Positions 22,145 through 29,223 of a DNA stretch of 43,621 bases are shown here, in pieces. The position numbers and the translations under genes were made by a program. The stretch comes from a virus: IMG/VR virus record IMGVR_UViG_3300037598_000353, positions 1 through 43,621 of that record. One strand, given 5' to 3'. Below the pieces are notes generated by a model. It was not told where the DNA came from. It ran no database searches and worked only from the letters and a program-made list of their open reading frames with translations. Every line of letters begins with the position of its first letter. Within the stretch, counting starts at the first letter, position 1.

Positions 22145-22230
22145 AGTACAACGCTAGAGTACTATGCCAGTTGGCATAAGAGCAGCGCTGCCTCCTCCTA
22201 AACAGATGCTCCCCCCATGCAGCGCTGCGC
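22141..22230. promoter_or_regulatory. cluster of short repeats, includes palindrome site C
   Basis: CTAGAGTAC occurs at 22141 and 22154. TATGCCAGTTGGCATA (22163-22178) is a perfect palindrome that shares the GCCA-NN-TGGC centre with sites B, D and E but lacks the AAAG flanks. GCAGCGCTGC, a perfect 10-bp palindrome, occurs at 22182-22191 and 22219-22228. All lie between the last rightward gene and the shared terminator. Confidence 0.6.
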
Positions 22231-22234
22231 AATA

Positions 22235-22264
22235 AAAAAGAGGGGCAAAGGTGCCCCTCTTTTT
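22235..22264. terminator. bidirectional terminator between converging operons
   Basis: AAAAAGAGGGGCA and TGCCCCTCTTTTT with a four-base loop; A-run and T-run on both sides. It separates the rightward virion genes from the leftward late operon. Confidence 0.92.
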
Positions 22265-22282
22265 ATTTTGTCTATCTCTCTG

Positions 22283-23767
22283 CTAATCCTTTGGCTCCCA
22301 TACGAGGGTGTAGAGACCCTCCTCGCTTGGGGTGAGCGAGGGCTTCGGCCCCAGGTATATCGGGTAGAGGGCCGTCAGCCCATGCTCCGGATGGAGGAAG
22401 ATGAGGTTTTGGGTTGGACGGCTGGCCTCCTGGAGCTGGGCGATGGAGAACTTACTCGCCCCCATCCATGAGCCGTTCACCAGGAGGTTTCCATGCGCCA
22501 CCTCTATCTTCGCCGCCTTGTGATGGTGGCCGATGTGCACCACGTCCCAGAAGACGCCTGAGAGCTGCACCATCTTGGCGGTGAAGGTCTCCAGCCCATA
22601 GTACGGCGTGCGATAGTATCTCCGTATCTGGTCTCCATGCGCCAAGAGGTGGCGGTGCACCGCCCCGTTCTCCAGCCGCAGCTCATACCCCATGAAAGGC
22701 ACCAGGCTCAGTCGAAACTCTATATTCTCGTTCGCCTGGAGGAGTATCCTCAAGTTATGGTAGAAGAGGTAGTCGGCGTTCGACCTCATATGGTACGTGC
22801 CAGGCTTCCCCAGGCGACCGTGGTTCCCCCAAACGGCGTGCACCGTCACTTTCTCCACGAAGGAGGCCAGCGGGACGAGTACCCGCTTCGACATCTCATA
22901 CGACCCTTCGATTACCTGGTCGGCCAGTATCCGGTCGATGTCGCGAGCCTGGCCCTGATAGATGGATTCGTTCGTCACTATGTCCCCCAGGAAGTTGATG
23001 ATGAGGGACTTGATGGGGATGCCAGCCGCTCTCCGCTCATTGATGATGGAGCACACTCTATCCCTCAACTCATCCATCCTGGTCATGGCCGTATCCCAGT
23101 CATACCCTCCGAGGCCCGGCGACCCCAAATCCGCAGGCAGCTCGCACTGGCCCAGGTGGGCGTCGCTTATGTCCAGCACGGCTATCTGGGGCCGCTTGTC
23201 CTGCTTGACCTTCGGGCGCGGATACCTCGGCATGGGAGGGAGTCGAGGGAGGAGGGACTCCAGATGTTGCACGAAGAGGCTGTCAATCGCCCTTATGTTC
23301 TCCAGCTCCCGCCGGAGCTTCTCGTTCTCCTTGATTACGATGACGAGCTGGCGATTCAGCCTCTCCTCCGTCTCCCGCGTCATCTCGAAGGGCAGCTCAA
23401 AGTCTTTGAGAGCCTTCAACCGCTTGAGCTGGCAATGGAAGGCGTCGTAAGACCTGTCGTGCCCCAGGGCGCGGAAGGCTTTATAGATGTCCTTCGCCGC
23501 CTTGAGGTTTCCCTCCTCGGTGAGGGCCCAGAGGTCTCTCAGCTCCTCGTCCGTCCACCGAGGGCTGACCTCCCTCGTCGCCTTGGGCGTCCCCTCCTGC
23601 ATCTCCATCTTCAGCCTCTTCAGGCGAGCCCGCGTCGCCTCGAACGTCCGGGAATATCCCATCCCCAGGAATTCCCGGTAGAGCTGGCGGGTCAAGGGGC
23701 GCGTGCCCCCCTCTGTCAGCTCCCAGAGGTCGCGTATCTCCTGCTCCGTCCAGGGTTTTGTTGACAT
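22283..23767 (-). CDS. metallophosphoesterase with two N-terminal Myb/SANT-like repeats
   Basis: A 494-residue protein after AAAGGAGGAAAAA. Residues 1-55 and 68-120 are two similar helical repeats (WTEQEIRDLWELTEGG and WTDEELRDLWALTEEG), of SANT/Myb-like helix-turn-helix type. Residues 130-165 are a coiled coil. Residues 195-440 are a calcineurin-type phosphoesterase with LDISDAHLG, NFLGDIV, VWGNHGR, LLAHGD and HIGHHH, that is all metal-binding motifs. Such enzymes include SbcD/Mre11 nucleases and 2',3' phosphodiesterases. Substrate unknown; the DNA-binding-like front suggests nucleic acid. It is the last gene of the leftward block and has palindrome site D next to its ribosome site. Confidence 0.85.
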   Translation of the reverse strand: MSTKPWTEQEIRDLWELTEGGTRPLTRQLYREFLGMGYSRTFEATRARLKRLKMEMQEGTPKATREVSPRWTDEELRDLWALTEEGNLKAAKDIYKAFRALGHDRSYDAFHCQLKRLKALKDFELPFEMTRETEERLNRQLVIVIKENEKLRRELENIRAIDSLFVQHLESLLPRLPPMPRYPRPKVKQDKRPQIAVLDISDAHLGQCELPADLGSPGLGGYDWDTAMTRMDELRDRVCSIINERRAAGIPIKSLIINFLGDIVTNESIYQGQARDIDRILADQVIEGSYEMSKRVLVPLASFVEKVTVHAVWGNHGRLGKPGTYHMRSNADYLFYHNLRILLQANENIEFRLSLVPFMGYELRLENGAVHRHLLAHGDQIRRYYRTPYYGLETFTAKMVQLSGVFWDVVHIGHHHKAAKIEVAHGNLLVNGSWMGASKFSIAQLQEASRPTQNLIFLHPEHGLTALYPIYLGPKPSLTPSEEGLYTLVWEPKD

Positions 23768-23782
23768 TTTTTCCTCCTTTCC

Positions 23783-23802
23783 AAAGTGCCATATGGCACT
23801 TT
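23783..23802. promoter_or_regulatory. dispersed palindrome, site D (perfect)
   Basis: AAAGTGCCATATGGCACTTT is a perfect 20-bp palindrome, 16 bases upstream of the phosphoesterase start and just before its ribosome site. It is the best copy of the family. Confidence 0.75.
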
Positions 23803-23830
23803 ACATATATTGATGGCTCCGCTTCGCCCC

Positions 23831-24454
23831 CTAGATGTCTCCGCAGCGGCTCTCCCTCAATACCCTGAGCCGCCCGATGAGCGAATCCAGGAGGCGGCAT
23901 AGCCACGACTCCCCTATCTGCGCTATATCCGTCTCCTTATAGTAATATGTGGCGATGGTGCGCCAGGGCCACCCCCAATCAGCATAGGTCTTCAGCCCCC
24001 ACTGGCAGGCCCCGACCCCATGCCCGAATATCTCCTCAAACCCGCAAAAGCAAAGCCTGGCCCTGAGATATGGCCTCTCCTCTCCGAAGACCTCCTCGGA
24101 GTTCAGCGTCATGCCATCGCAATGGCTGAAGTAGAGGGCCTCTATCGGGGCCAGGCCGGACGGATAGTGATAGAGATATAGGCCCCTCGTCCTCTCTATG
24201 GCCTCGTCCGTTCGGGCGTGGGTCTTATCGGGGGCCCACATCTGGCAGTGCGTGGTGTCGCAGACATGGCACCCCTCGTACTCATGGCGCGGGTGCTTAA
24301 TCGCGTAGAACGCATACGTGCGGGCGATGACCGCAAAGGCGGCCAGCGCCTCATCCGGCCAGCTCGCATATATCTCCGAGGGAAGCACCCCCCTGAGATA
24401 TTCCTCCAGGTCGAGCTGAAATATCCCCCGCCGGCTGAATATCCTTATGTCCAT
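23831..24454 (-). CDS. SpoIID/LytB-domain protein, probable lysis enzyme
   Basis: A 207-residue protein. Residues 10-45 (LDLEEYLRGVLPSEIY, then DEALAAFAVIARTYAFYAI) are the SpoIID signature; later GHGVGACQWGLKTYADWGW fits the conserved GHGVGMSQWGA of the family. SpoIID proteins cut denuded peptidoglycan glycan strands. There is no signal peptide, as expected if a holin lets it out. The cysteine pairs CHVCDTTHC may form a metal site. The preceding gene codes for a coiled-coil membrane protein, which supports a lysis module. An exit role at the tail tip is a weaker option. Confidence 0.85.
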   Translation of the reverse strand: MDIRIFSRRGIFQLDLEEYLRGVLPSEIYASWPDEALAAFAVIARTYAFYAIKHPRHEYEGCHVCDTTHCQMWAPDKTHARTDEAIERTRGLYLYHYPSGLAPIEALYFSHCDGMTLNSEEVFGEERPYLRARLCFCGFEEIFGHGVGACQWGLKTYADWGWPWRTIATYYYKETDIAQIGESWLCRLLDSLIGRLRVLRESRCGDI

Positions 24455-24458
24455 CTAC

Positions 24459-24707
24459 CTATATCCCTAACAACCTGATGATAATGCCGACCACCAGCGA
24501 GCCGATTATCAGTCCCAGGAGCATCTTATTGAGATGCTGCTCGTTTCGGGCTATATATCTCACCTCCGAGTTCAGCAGCGCTATCTGCTCACTGAGTCGG
24601 CTCTCTACCAGCGCAAGTTCCTGCCTCAAATCCTGGCGCAGCGCACCCATCGCCACCTCTAACTGCGTGAGGCGATGTTCAAGCTGTATGCGGTTTTCCT
24701 GTTCCAT
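24459..24707 (-). CDS. XhlA-like coiled-coil membrane protein
   Basis: An 82-residue protein: a coiled coil over residues 5-55 (LEHRLTQLEVAMGALRQDL) and one C-terminal membrane helix (MLLGLIIGSLVVGIIIRLLG). This form and length match XhlA-type lysis accessory proteins. It lies directly upstream of the SpoIID-like gene. Ribosome site GGGGGATATAG. Confidence 0.7.
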   Translation of the reverse strand: MEQENRIQLEHRLTQLEVAMGALRQDLRQELALVESRLSEQIALLNSEVRYIARNEQHLNKMLLGLIIGSLVVGIIIRLLGI

Positions 24708-25241
24708 CTATATCCCCCTGAGAAGATTATACTTAGGAAGGTAGCTCACTCTCAGCCTCGTCGTGTAGCAGGCCGCGCCAAGATTCCTCTCCCTGTTTAT
24801 GGCTCTAAAGCAATTCTCCAACCTCGTTGTGAGATATAGTCCATCTTCCAGCTCTTGCATGGATGGCACTCCCTGCGGGAAATAGTCCGGCACGGGAGCT
24901 ATCTGGGAGACCTCTGGCCTGTCCTCAAGCATCCGGCAAAGCTCCTCCGCCCAGTTGGGCTTCCCTAAAGGAGGCAACCAGCAGTCGTCCGCCAGGATGA
25001 CGTAATCGCTTTGGGCCATCTCCAGCAGCACCCCCACAGGCAGCGCCTCGGCGGTGAACACCTCCGCAAACGCCAGGCCGTCGTTCACCAAATCCCCCAT
25101 GAAGGCGGCCAGCAAGTCCCATGCCCTGGCCTCCTCCTTGGAGGCGTAGACGTAGAGCCTGGCGTTGGGAAGGGTGCACAGCTCAGGTATCACCTGGGCC
25201 GCCCTATCCCATCTGGTTATCCTCAGTATCAGGTCTATCAT
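24708..25241 (-). CDS. small glycosyltransferase-like protein
   Basis: A 177-residue protein. SDYVILADDCWLPPLG (about 77-92) has the acidic pair and spacing of the GT-A metal site (DDD/DxD), and the N-terminal 60 residues (LRITRWDRAAQVIPELC, then ARLYVYAS) fit the first strands. It lacks a clear catalytic-base motif, so it may be a short or inactive member. It overlaps the preceding gene by 38 bases. Confidence 0.5.
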   Translation of the reverse strand: MIDLILRITRWDRAAQVIPELCTLPNARLYVYASKEEARAWDLLAAFMGDLVNDGLAFAEVFTAEALPVGVLLEMAQSDYVILADDCWLPPLGKPNWAEELCRMLEDRPEVSQIAPVPDYFPQGVPSMQELEDGLYLTTRLENCFRAINRERNLGAACYTTRLRVSYLPKYNLLRGI

Positions 25242-25506
25242 CTTTACCCTCAGCGGAAGCCTTCGCCATGAGTAACGCCTGGCGCGTCAGCTCACGGGCC
25301 ACCATCTGGCAGTTCTCCGCCGCCTCCAGGAAAGCCTCCGGCAATCTCGGTATCCCGATTAAGGAGAACTCCAGGTTTGTCCGCCTCCAGACGATGGTGA
25401 TGGCGGAGGCCCTCTCCTGGAGGAGGGCAGCGATTCGCCCCAGCACCTCCTCCTCCTGGCATCCCAGGAGCTTTGTGACTTCCTGTAACACTTTTTTCTT
25501 AGCCAT
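25204..25506 (-). CDS. unrecognised small helical protein
   Basis: A 100-residue protein after AAAGGAGGGATT. Helical and basic at the front (MAKKKVLQEVTKLLGCQEEE), acidic at the end (KASAEGKDDRPDTED). It sits between fibre and lysis genes. No known family. Confidence 0.6.
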   Translation of the reverse strand: MAKKKVLQEVTKLLGCQEEEVLGRIAALLQERASAITIVWRRTNLEFSLIGIPRLPEAFLEAAENCQMVARELTRQALLMAKASAEGKDDRPDTEDNQMG

Positions 25507-25518
25507 AATCCCTCCTTT

Positions 25519-26814
25519 CTAGGTAAAGTATCCCCATACCCTTATCCAGCACTGCATAGTCCCGGCGCCCGAAGCATTGATGGTATAGTAGACATCCCCC
25601 TGGAGGTCGGTATTCACAATCCCCAACTGGCTCACCGTCACCGCCCCAGGGGGCCTGGCGACTATCTGATATGCGTTAGAAGACGAGGGCCCCATCGAAA
25701 ACTCCAATCCCGCCGTGCCCCAGGCGGCGCTGTCCTTTGCGATTAGCTCTATCAGGTATGCCCTGATGTGGCTGGTATCGCTCGGCGCCCCGCTGAAGGT
25801 GGACATGTCGAGCTGGGTGGCCGCCGTATCCGAATAGGCATCCCCGTCCCAGCTCGTATGCGTCCAGGGGGCATCGAGGGGATGAAACCGCGCCCCGGCG
25901 GTCATGTAGCCCCAGACCTCTATCCAGACATCCAGCGTGCCCGTGCCGGACGCATCTATCCTGTAGAACAAATCCCCCTCCGGGCTGGCCGGGCAGAGCA
26001 GCGACTTGTAGACCATCAAGTCCCCGCCTGGCGGCCTGACCGCCGCCGCATACCAATACGCCGAGGACGGCCCCAGGGCGAGATAGAGGCCATCCGTTCC
26101 GGCTGTTGCGCTGTCTCTCGCCGCCAGCTTCAGGAGATATGCCCTGATGTGACTGGTATCGCTCGGCGCCCCGCTAAAGGTGGACATGTCGAGCTTGGTG
26201 GATGTCAGCACGTCCGACTTGGCATCCCCGTCCCAGCTCGTGTGCGTCCAGGGCGACTCCAGCGGGTGGAAGCATGGCGAATCATATGTAAAGTACCCCC
26301 AAATATAGATATGGGCATCGAGGGTCAGCGAGCCGGAGGCGTTTATCGTGTAATACAAATCGCCGTCCTCGTTCGCCGACACGATGGCATCGTTCTCCGC
26401 CCATATATCTCCTCCCCAGGGCCTCACGAGGGCCTGGTCCCACTCGGCGCTGGATGGCCCCAGGGCGAGGTAAAGGCCATCCACAGGGAAGGTGGCGCTA
26501 TCCCTGGCGACCATGCGCACGGCATATGCCCTGATGTGGCTGGTATCGCTCGGCGCCCCGGTGAAGGTGGATATGTCGAGCAGCGCCGGGGTCAGCACGT
26601 CCGACTTGGCATCCCCATCCCAGCTCGCATGTGACCAGGGCGATGGCAGGGGATGGTAGTAGAGCAGCTCATCCCCCATGACCACCCGCTTATTGCCCTT
26701 CGCCGTGCCGAGATAGAACTTAAGCGAGTCGGTGCAAAGGGCCGGCTCCCCCTCTTGCAGGGAGGGGAGGTTGGCCTCGACCCCCCGCTTAATCTTGAGA
26801 GATGCTACCGCCAT
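25519..26814 (-). CDS. tail fibre with three tandem domains
   Basis: A 431-residue protein. Residues 1-50 (LKIKRGVEANLPSLQEGEPA, then DSLKFYLGTAKGNKRVV) form the N-terminal attachment domain also found in the next gene upstream. Residues 55-431 are three copies of a domain of about 120 residues marked by SPWTHTSWDGDAKSD, FSGAPSDTSHIRAY, DGLYLALGPSSA and a final INASG-x-WGY(F/M)T. Beta-sandwich folds, probably receptor-binding or carbohydrate-binding. All copies differ at loop positions. Confidence 0.75.
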   Translation of the reverse strand: MAVASLKIKRGVEANLPSLQEGEPALCTDSLKFYLGTAKGNKRVVMGDELLYYHPLPSPWSHASWDGDAKSDVLTPALLDISTFTGAPSDTSHIRAYAVRMVARDSATFPVDGLYLALGPSSAEWDQALVRPWGGDIWAENDAIVSANEDGDLYYTINASGSLTLDAHIYIWGYFTYDSPCFHPLESPWTHTSWDGDAKSDVLTSTKLDMSTFSGAPSDTSHIRAYLLKLAARDSATAGTDGLYLALGPSSAYWYAAAVRPPGGDLMVYKSLLCPASPEGDLFYRIDASGTGTLDVWIEVWGYMTAGARFHPLDAPWTHTSWDGDAYSDTAATQLDMSTFSGAPSDTSHIRAYLIELIAKDSAAWGTAGLEFSMGPSSSNAYQIVARPPGAVTVSQLGIVNTDLQGDVYYTINASGAGTMQCWIRVWGYFT

Positions 26815-27654
26815 CTAGAAAGTGCCTCCGTCAATTATGCAATCGCCCAGCTCCGACGTGGAGAGGATGCTCAGCATCACGGAGTTTCCGATGTAGAAGA
26901 GGTATTTGTTGTTGGTCTCATCCCACCGGATATAGTCTCCCGACGCAAACCTGATGTAATACCCCGGCACCTCCAGCGTCCCCTGGACGGTGAGGTTACT
27001 CGATATGCGGGCATCCCCTGAGATGTCGAGGTTATACGACGGGGATAGCCCCACGCCCAGCCGTTTGTTGAGCATATCAACGACGATTGTGGACGCGCCG
27101 CTATCGTCGTAGAGAACCAGGGAGTATGGGATACTTCCCGTCGCCCCGGAACCTGGGACGAGCTTGAAGTACGGCTCCAGTACGGCCTCCTGGGCCAGGC
27201 TCGTATCCCACCCCGAACCCTGGAATGTCAGGGCGTGGCTGGTATATTGCACGGTGGATGTAGCCGTTCCCTCCTTAACTATGGTCACGTTCTGCAAGTT
27301 GAGGGTCGGCTCCGCCTCTATAGCCCCTATCGCCTCGGTATCCGAATACCGCGTGTGGTGCTGGGATGAGGTGACGCCTCCCAGGTCATCGTGCTGGAGC
27401 TGCGCCCACGCGAAGGTTGTCGTGCCAGTGGCCCGAATCGTATACCCCACCGTCAGGCCGCTGGCGGAGTGCTGTGCCCCCACCAAGGCGTGGGTCGGCA
27501 TACTGGTCACGTCATCTTTCATGGTGACTTGTTTGTTCGCCGTGCCAGTCCCCATGAAGAGCTTGTATGTATCCGTTGTCCAGGCGAATTCCCCGGAGGC
27601 AAGCGTCGGCAACCCCGCCTCCGCTCCCCTCTTCACCTTAATGGTAACTGCCAT
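26815..27654 (-). CDS. tail fibre with shared attachment domain
   Basis: A 279-residue protein. Residues 1-48 (IKVKRGAEAGLPTLASGEFA, then DTYKLFMGTGTANKQVTM) match the N-terminus of the fibre at 25519. The middle resembles fibre shaft sequence (HHTRYSDTEAIGAIEAEP), the end is beta-rich and finishes DCIIDGGTF, which recalls the IIDGGSF end of the gene at 27654. Confidence 0.75.
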   Translation of the reverse strand: MAVTIKVKRGAEAGLPTLASGEFAWTTDTYKLFMGTGTANKQVTMKDDVTSMPTHALVGAQHSASGLTVGYTIRATGTTTFAWAQLQHDDLGGVTSSQHHTRYSDTEAIGAIEAEPTLNLQNVTIVKEGTATSTVQYTSHALTFQGSGWDTSLAQEAVLEPYFKLVPGSGATGSIPYSLVLYDDSGASTIVVDMLNKRLGVGLSPSYNLDISGDARISSNLTVQGTLEVPGYYIRFASGDYIRWDETNNKYLFYIGNSVMLSILSTSELGDCIIDGGTF

Positions 27655-28079
27655 TAGAAGCTACCTCCATCTATTATATCGCCATCGCACAGGACGGCGG
27701 CCCCATCTCTCTGGATGATGGCCTTTCCTGCGCCTATATTCGTCACGTTTAAGATACAGTCCGAAGCGTTGTTGAACTGCATCTTTTTCAGCGTTTGTTG
27801 AAAATGAAAATCTCCCTGTAAGTCCAGATGACAGATGCCGCCGCCGGAGTTCTTGATGTAGAGCGTGGTATCCACCGTATCGGTGGCATCAATGGTCATA
27901 TCCCCGCCGTAGCTCCAGGTGGCTCCCCCGATGGTTCCCACCACGTCTACAGCGTGAATCTCCTTAAACCTCTTCGTGGAGGAGCCGAGCGATAGCTCGT
28001 TATCGTTCTCCGGTATCCAGCTCCTTCCCCTATCTACAAAGTATGGAATTAGCCTGTCCACTAAATCCGACAGCCTCAT
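27654..28079 (-). CDS. tail fibre fragment-type protein
   Basis: A 141-residue protein: an N-terminal helix (RLSDLVDRLIPYFVDRG), then ENDNELSLGSSTKRFKEIHA, a fibre repeat phrase in which each structural unit is placed at a grid of known positions, then beta strands, ending IIDGGSF. The stop overlaps the next start by one base. Confidence 0.7.
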   Translation of the reverse strand: MRLSDLVDRLIPYFVDRGRSWIPENDNELSLGSSTKRFKEIHAVDVVGTIGGATWSYGGDMTIDATDTVDTTLYIKNSGGGICHLDLQGDFHFQQTLKKMQFNNASDCILNVTNIGAGKAIIQRDGAAVLCDGDIIDGGSF

Positions 28080-29216
28080 CTACCATCTCGCTCCCAAATC
28101 AGCCCTCGCCAGCATGATGTCGGCGCTTCCGCCCGGCCAGTCCGGCACGACGGTGAGCCTCCATCGGGCGGCATCGAATTCGGTCTCTTTGATGTGAAAA
28201 ATCCTTAACGTCTCCAACTCCGGGTTTCTCACTATCTCCGGCTCAGGTATCAGGTCATCTATCTGTATCAAGTCCCCCGCCCTCACCTCCCAAAGGTGAT
28301 GGGCAGCTCCGGCTTCGTCCTTGACGTTGCCGGTGATGACCAGCTCCCCCTCCTGCATCGGGGAGGAGTGGTCTCTCAGATATGCGTTCCTCACCCACCG
28401 GGCAGTATCAGTCCCCCCCTGTCCCATCGAGAAGACCCCACGGCGGGTGATGTTCCACTTCTCCTTGCTGTCGTCATCGCTCTTGAAGGGGGTGATGACC
28501 TGCATCCCATCGTATGTGGTATAGATGACGGCCACCTCGTTCCACATATCCCTGGCCGAGCGTCGGAGGTTAAAGCCCGCCTCCAAATCCAAATCCGCTT
28601 TCGAGACATGCCAGTCTGGGACGCCCACCTTCCTCCTCTGGAAATAGGGCATCCTGTTCTCCCAAACTGCGAAATACCAGGGGTGGGAGGTCTTCCCGTC
28701 CCCAATCTTCCCCAATCTCTTGAAATGGTCTCCAGGGAAGCCGTTATTGGTGAAGGTAATTGGCGCCAGGTTAAAGTTCGGCGATTCGATATATCTAAAG
28801 TCGGGATAGATTTGGTCGCAGGCGGCCCGAATGATGTCCTTGATTATCTCATCGGCGTAGTGCGTCCCGGAGGTATAGCTGGTGGTATCGTTAAACGGGA
28901 TGTCATAGCAATTCCTGAAGTATCCGTAGAACGTCAAATCCACGCCCTCAGCTCGCAGCTCTACGTCCTCCAGCCGTCCCTCCCAGACCACCTTCTCCGC
29001 GTAGCTGACCACTATCCGATAGAAAAACCTCTCCGCATACCACCTCCAGGACTCGGTGAACGAGCACGGCCAGAAGAAGCTCAGGGTGGCGAAGCCCCCC
29101 GGCACCGTCGTCCCGAAGGTCAGCCCCTCCGCCTTGGCCTCCATGCCGGCCTCCACCAGCCGAGGGGTGAAGAGGTCATTGTTATAGAGCTGCAATCCCA
29201 ATCCCCTATAAGCCAT
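28080..29216 (-). CDS. baseplate or tail hub protein
   Basis: A 378-residue protein. The N-terminal 120 residues (GFATLSFFWPCSFTESW, then RIVVSYAEKVVWEGRLEDVEL) look like the beta-barrel of siphovirus hub proteins; the rest is mixed (ARDMWNEVAVIYTTYDG). Position right after the distal tail gene fits a tail-hub role. No catalytic motif was seen. Confidence 0.6.
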   Translation of the reverse strand: MAYRGLGLQLYNNDLFTPRLVEAGMEAKAEGLTFGTTVPGGFATLSFFWPCSFTESWRWYAERFFYRIVVSYAEKVVWEGRLEDVELRAEGVDLTFYGYFRNCYDIPFNDTTSYTSGTHYADEIIKDIIRAACDQIYPDFRYIESPNFNLAPITFTNNGFPGDHFKRLGKIGDGKTSHPWYFAVWENRMPYFQRRKVGVPDWHVSKADLDLEAGFNLRRSARDMWNEVAVIYTTYDGMQVITPFKSDDDSKEKWNITRRGVFSMGQGGTDTARWVRNAYLRDHSSPMQEGELVITGNVKDEAGAAHHLWEVRAGDLIQIDDLIPEPEIVRNPELETLRIFHIKETEFDAARWRLTVVPDWPGGSADIMLARADLGARW

Positions 29217-29223
29217 CTCTATC

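Noticed and set aside
22637-23764. Long open plus-strand frame opposite the phosphoesterase
   Set aside because: Shadow of a gene with complete metal-binding motifs; the translation is Arg, Pro and Leu-rich without structure.
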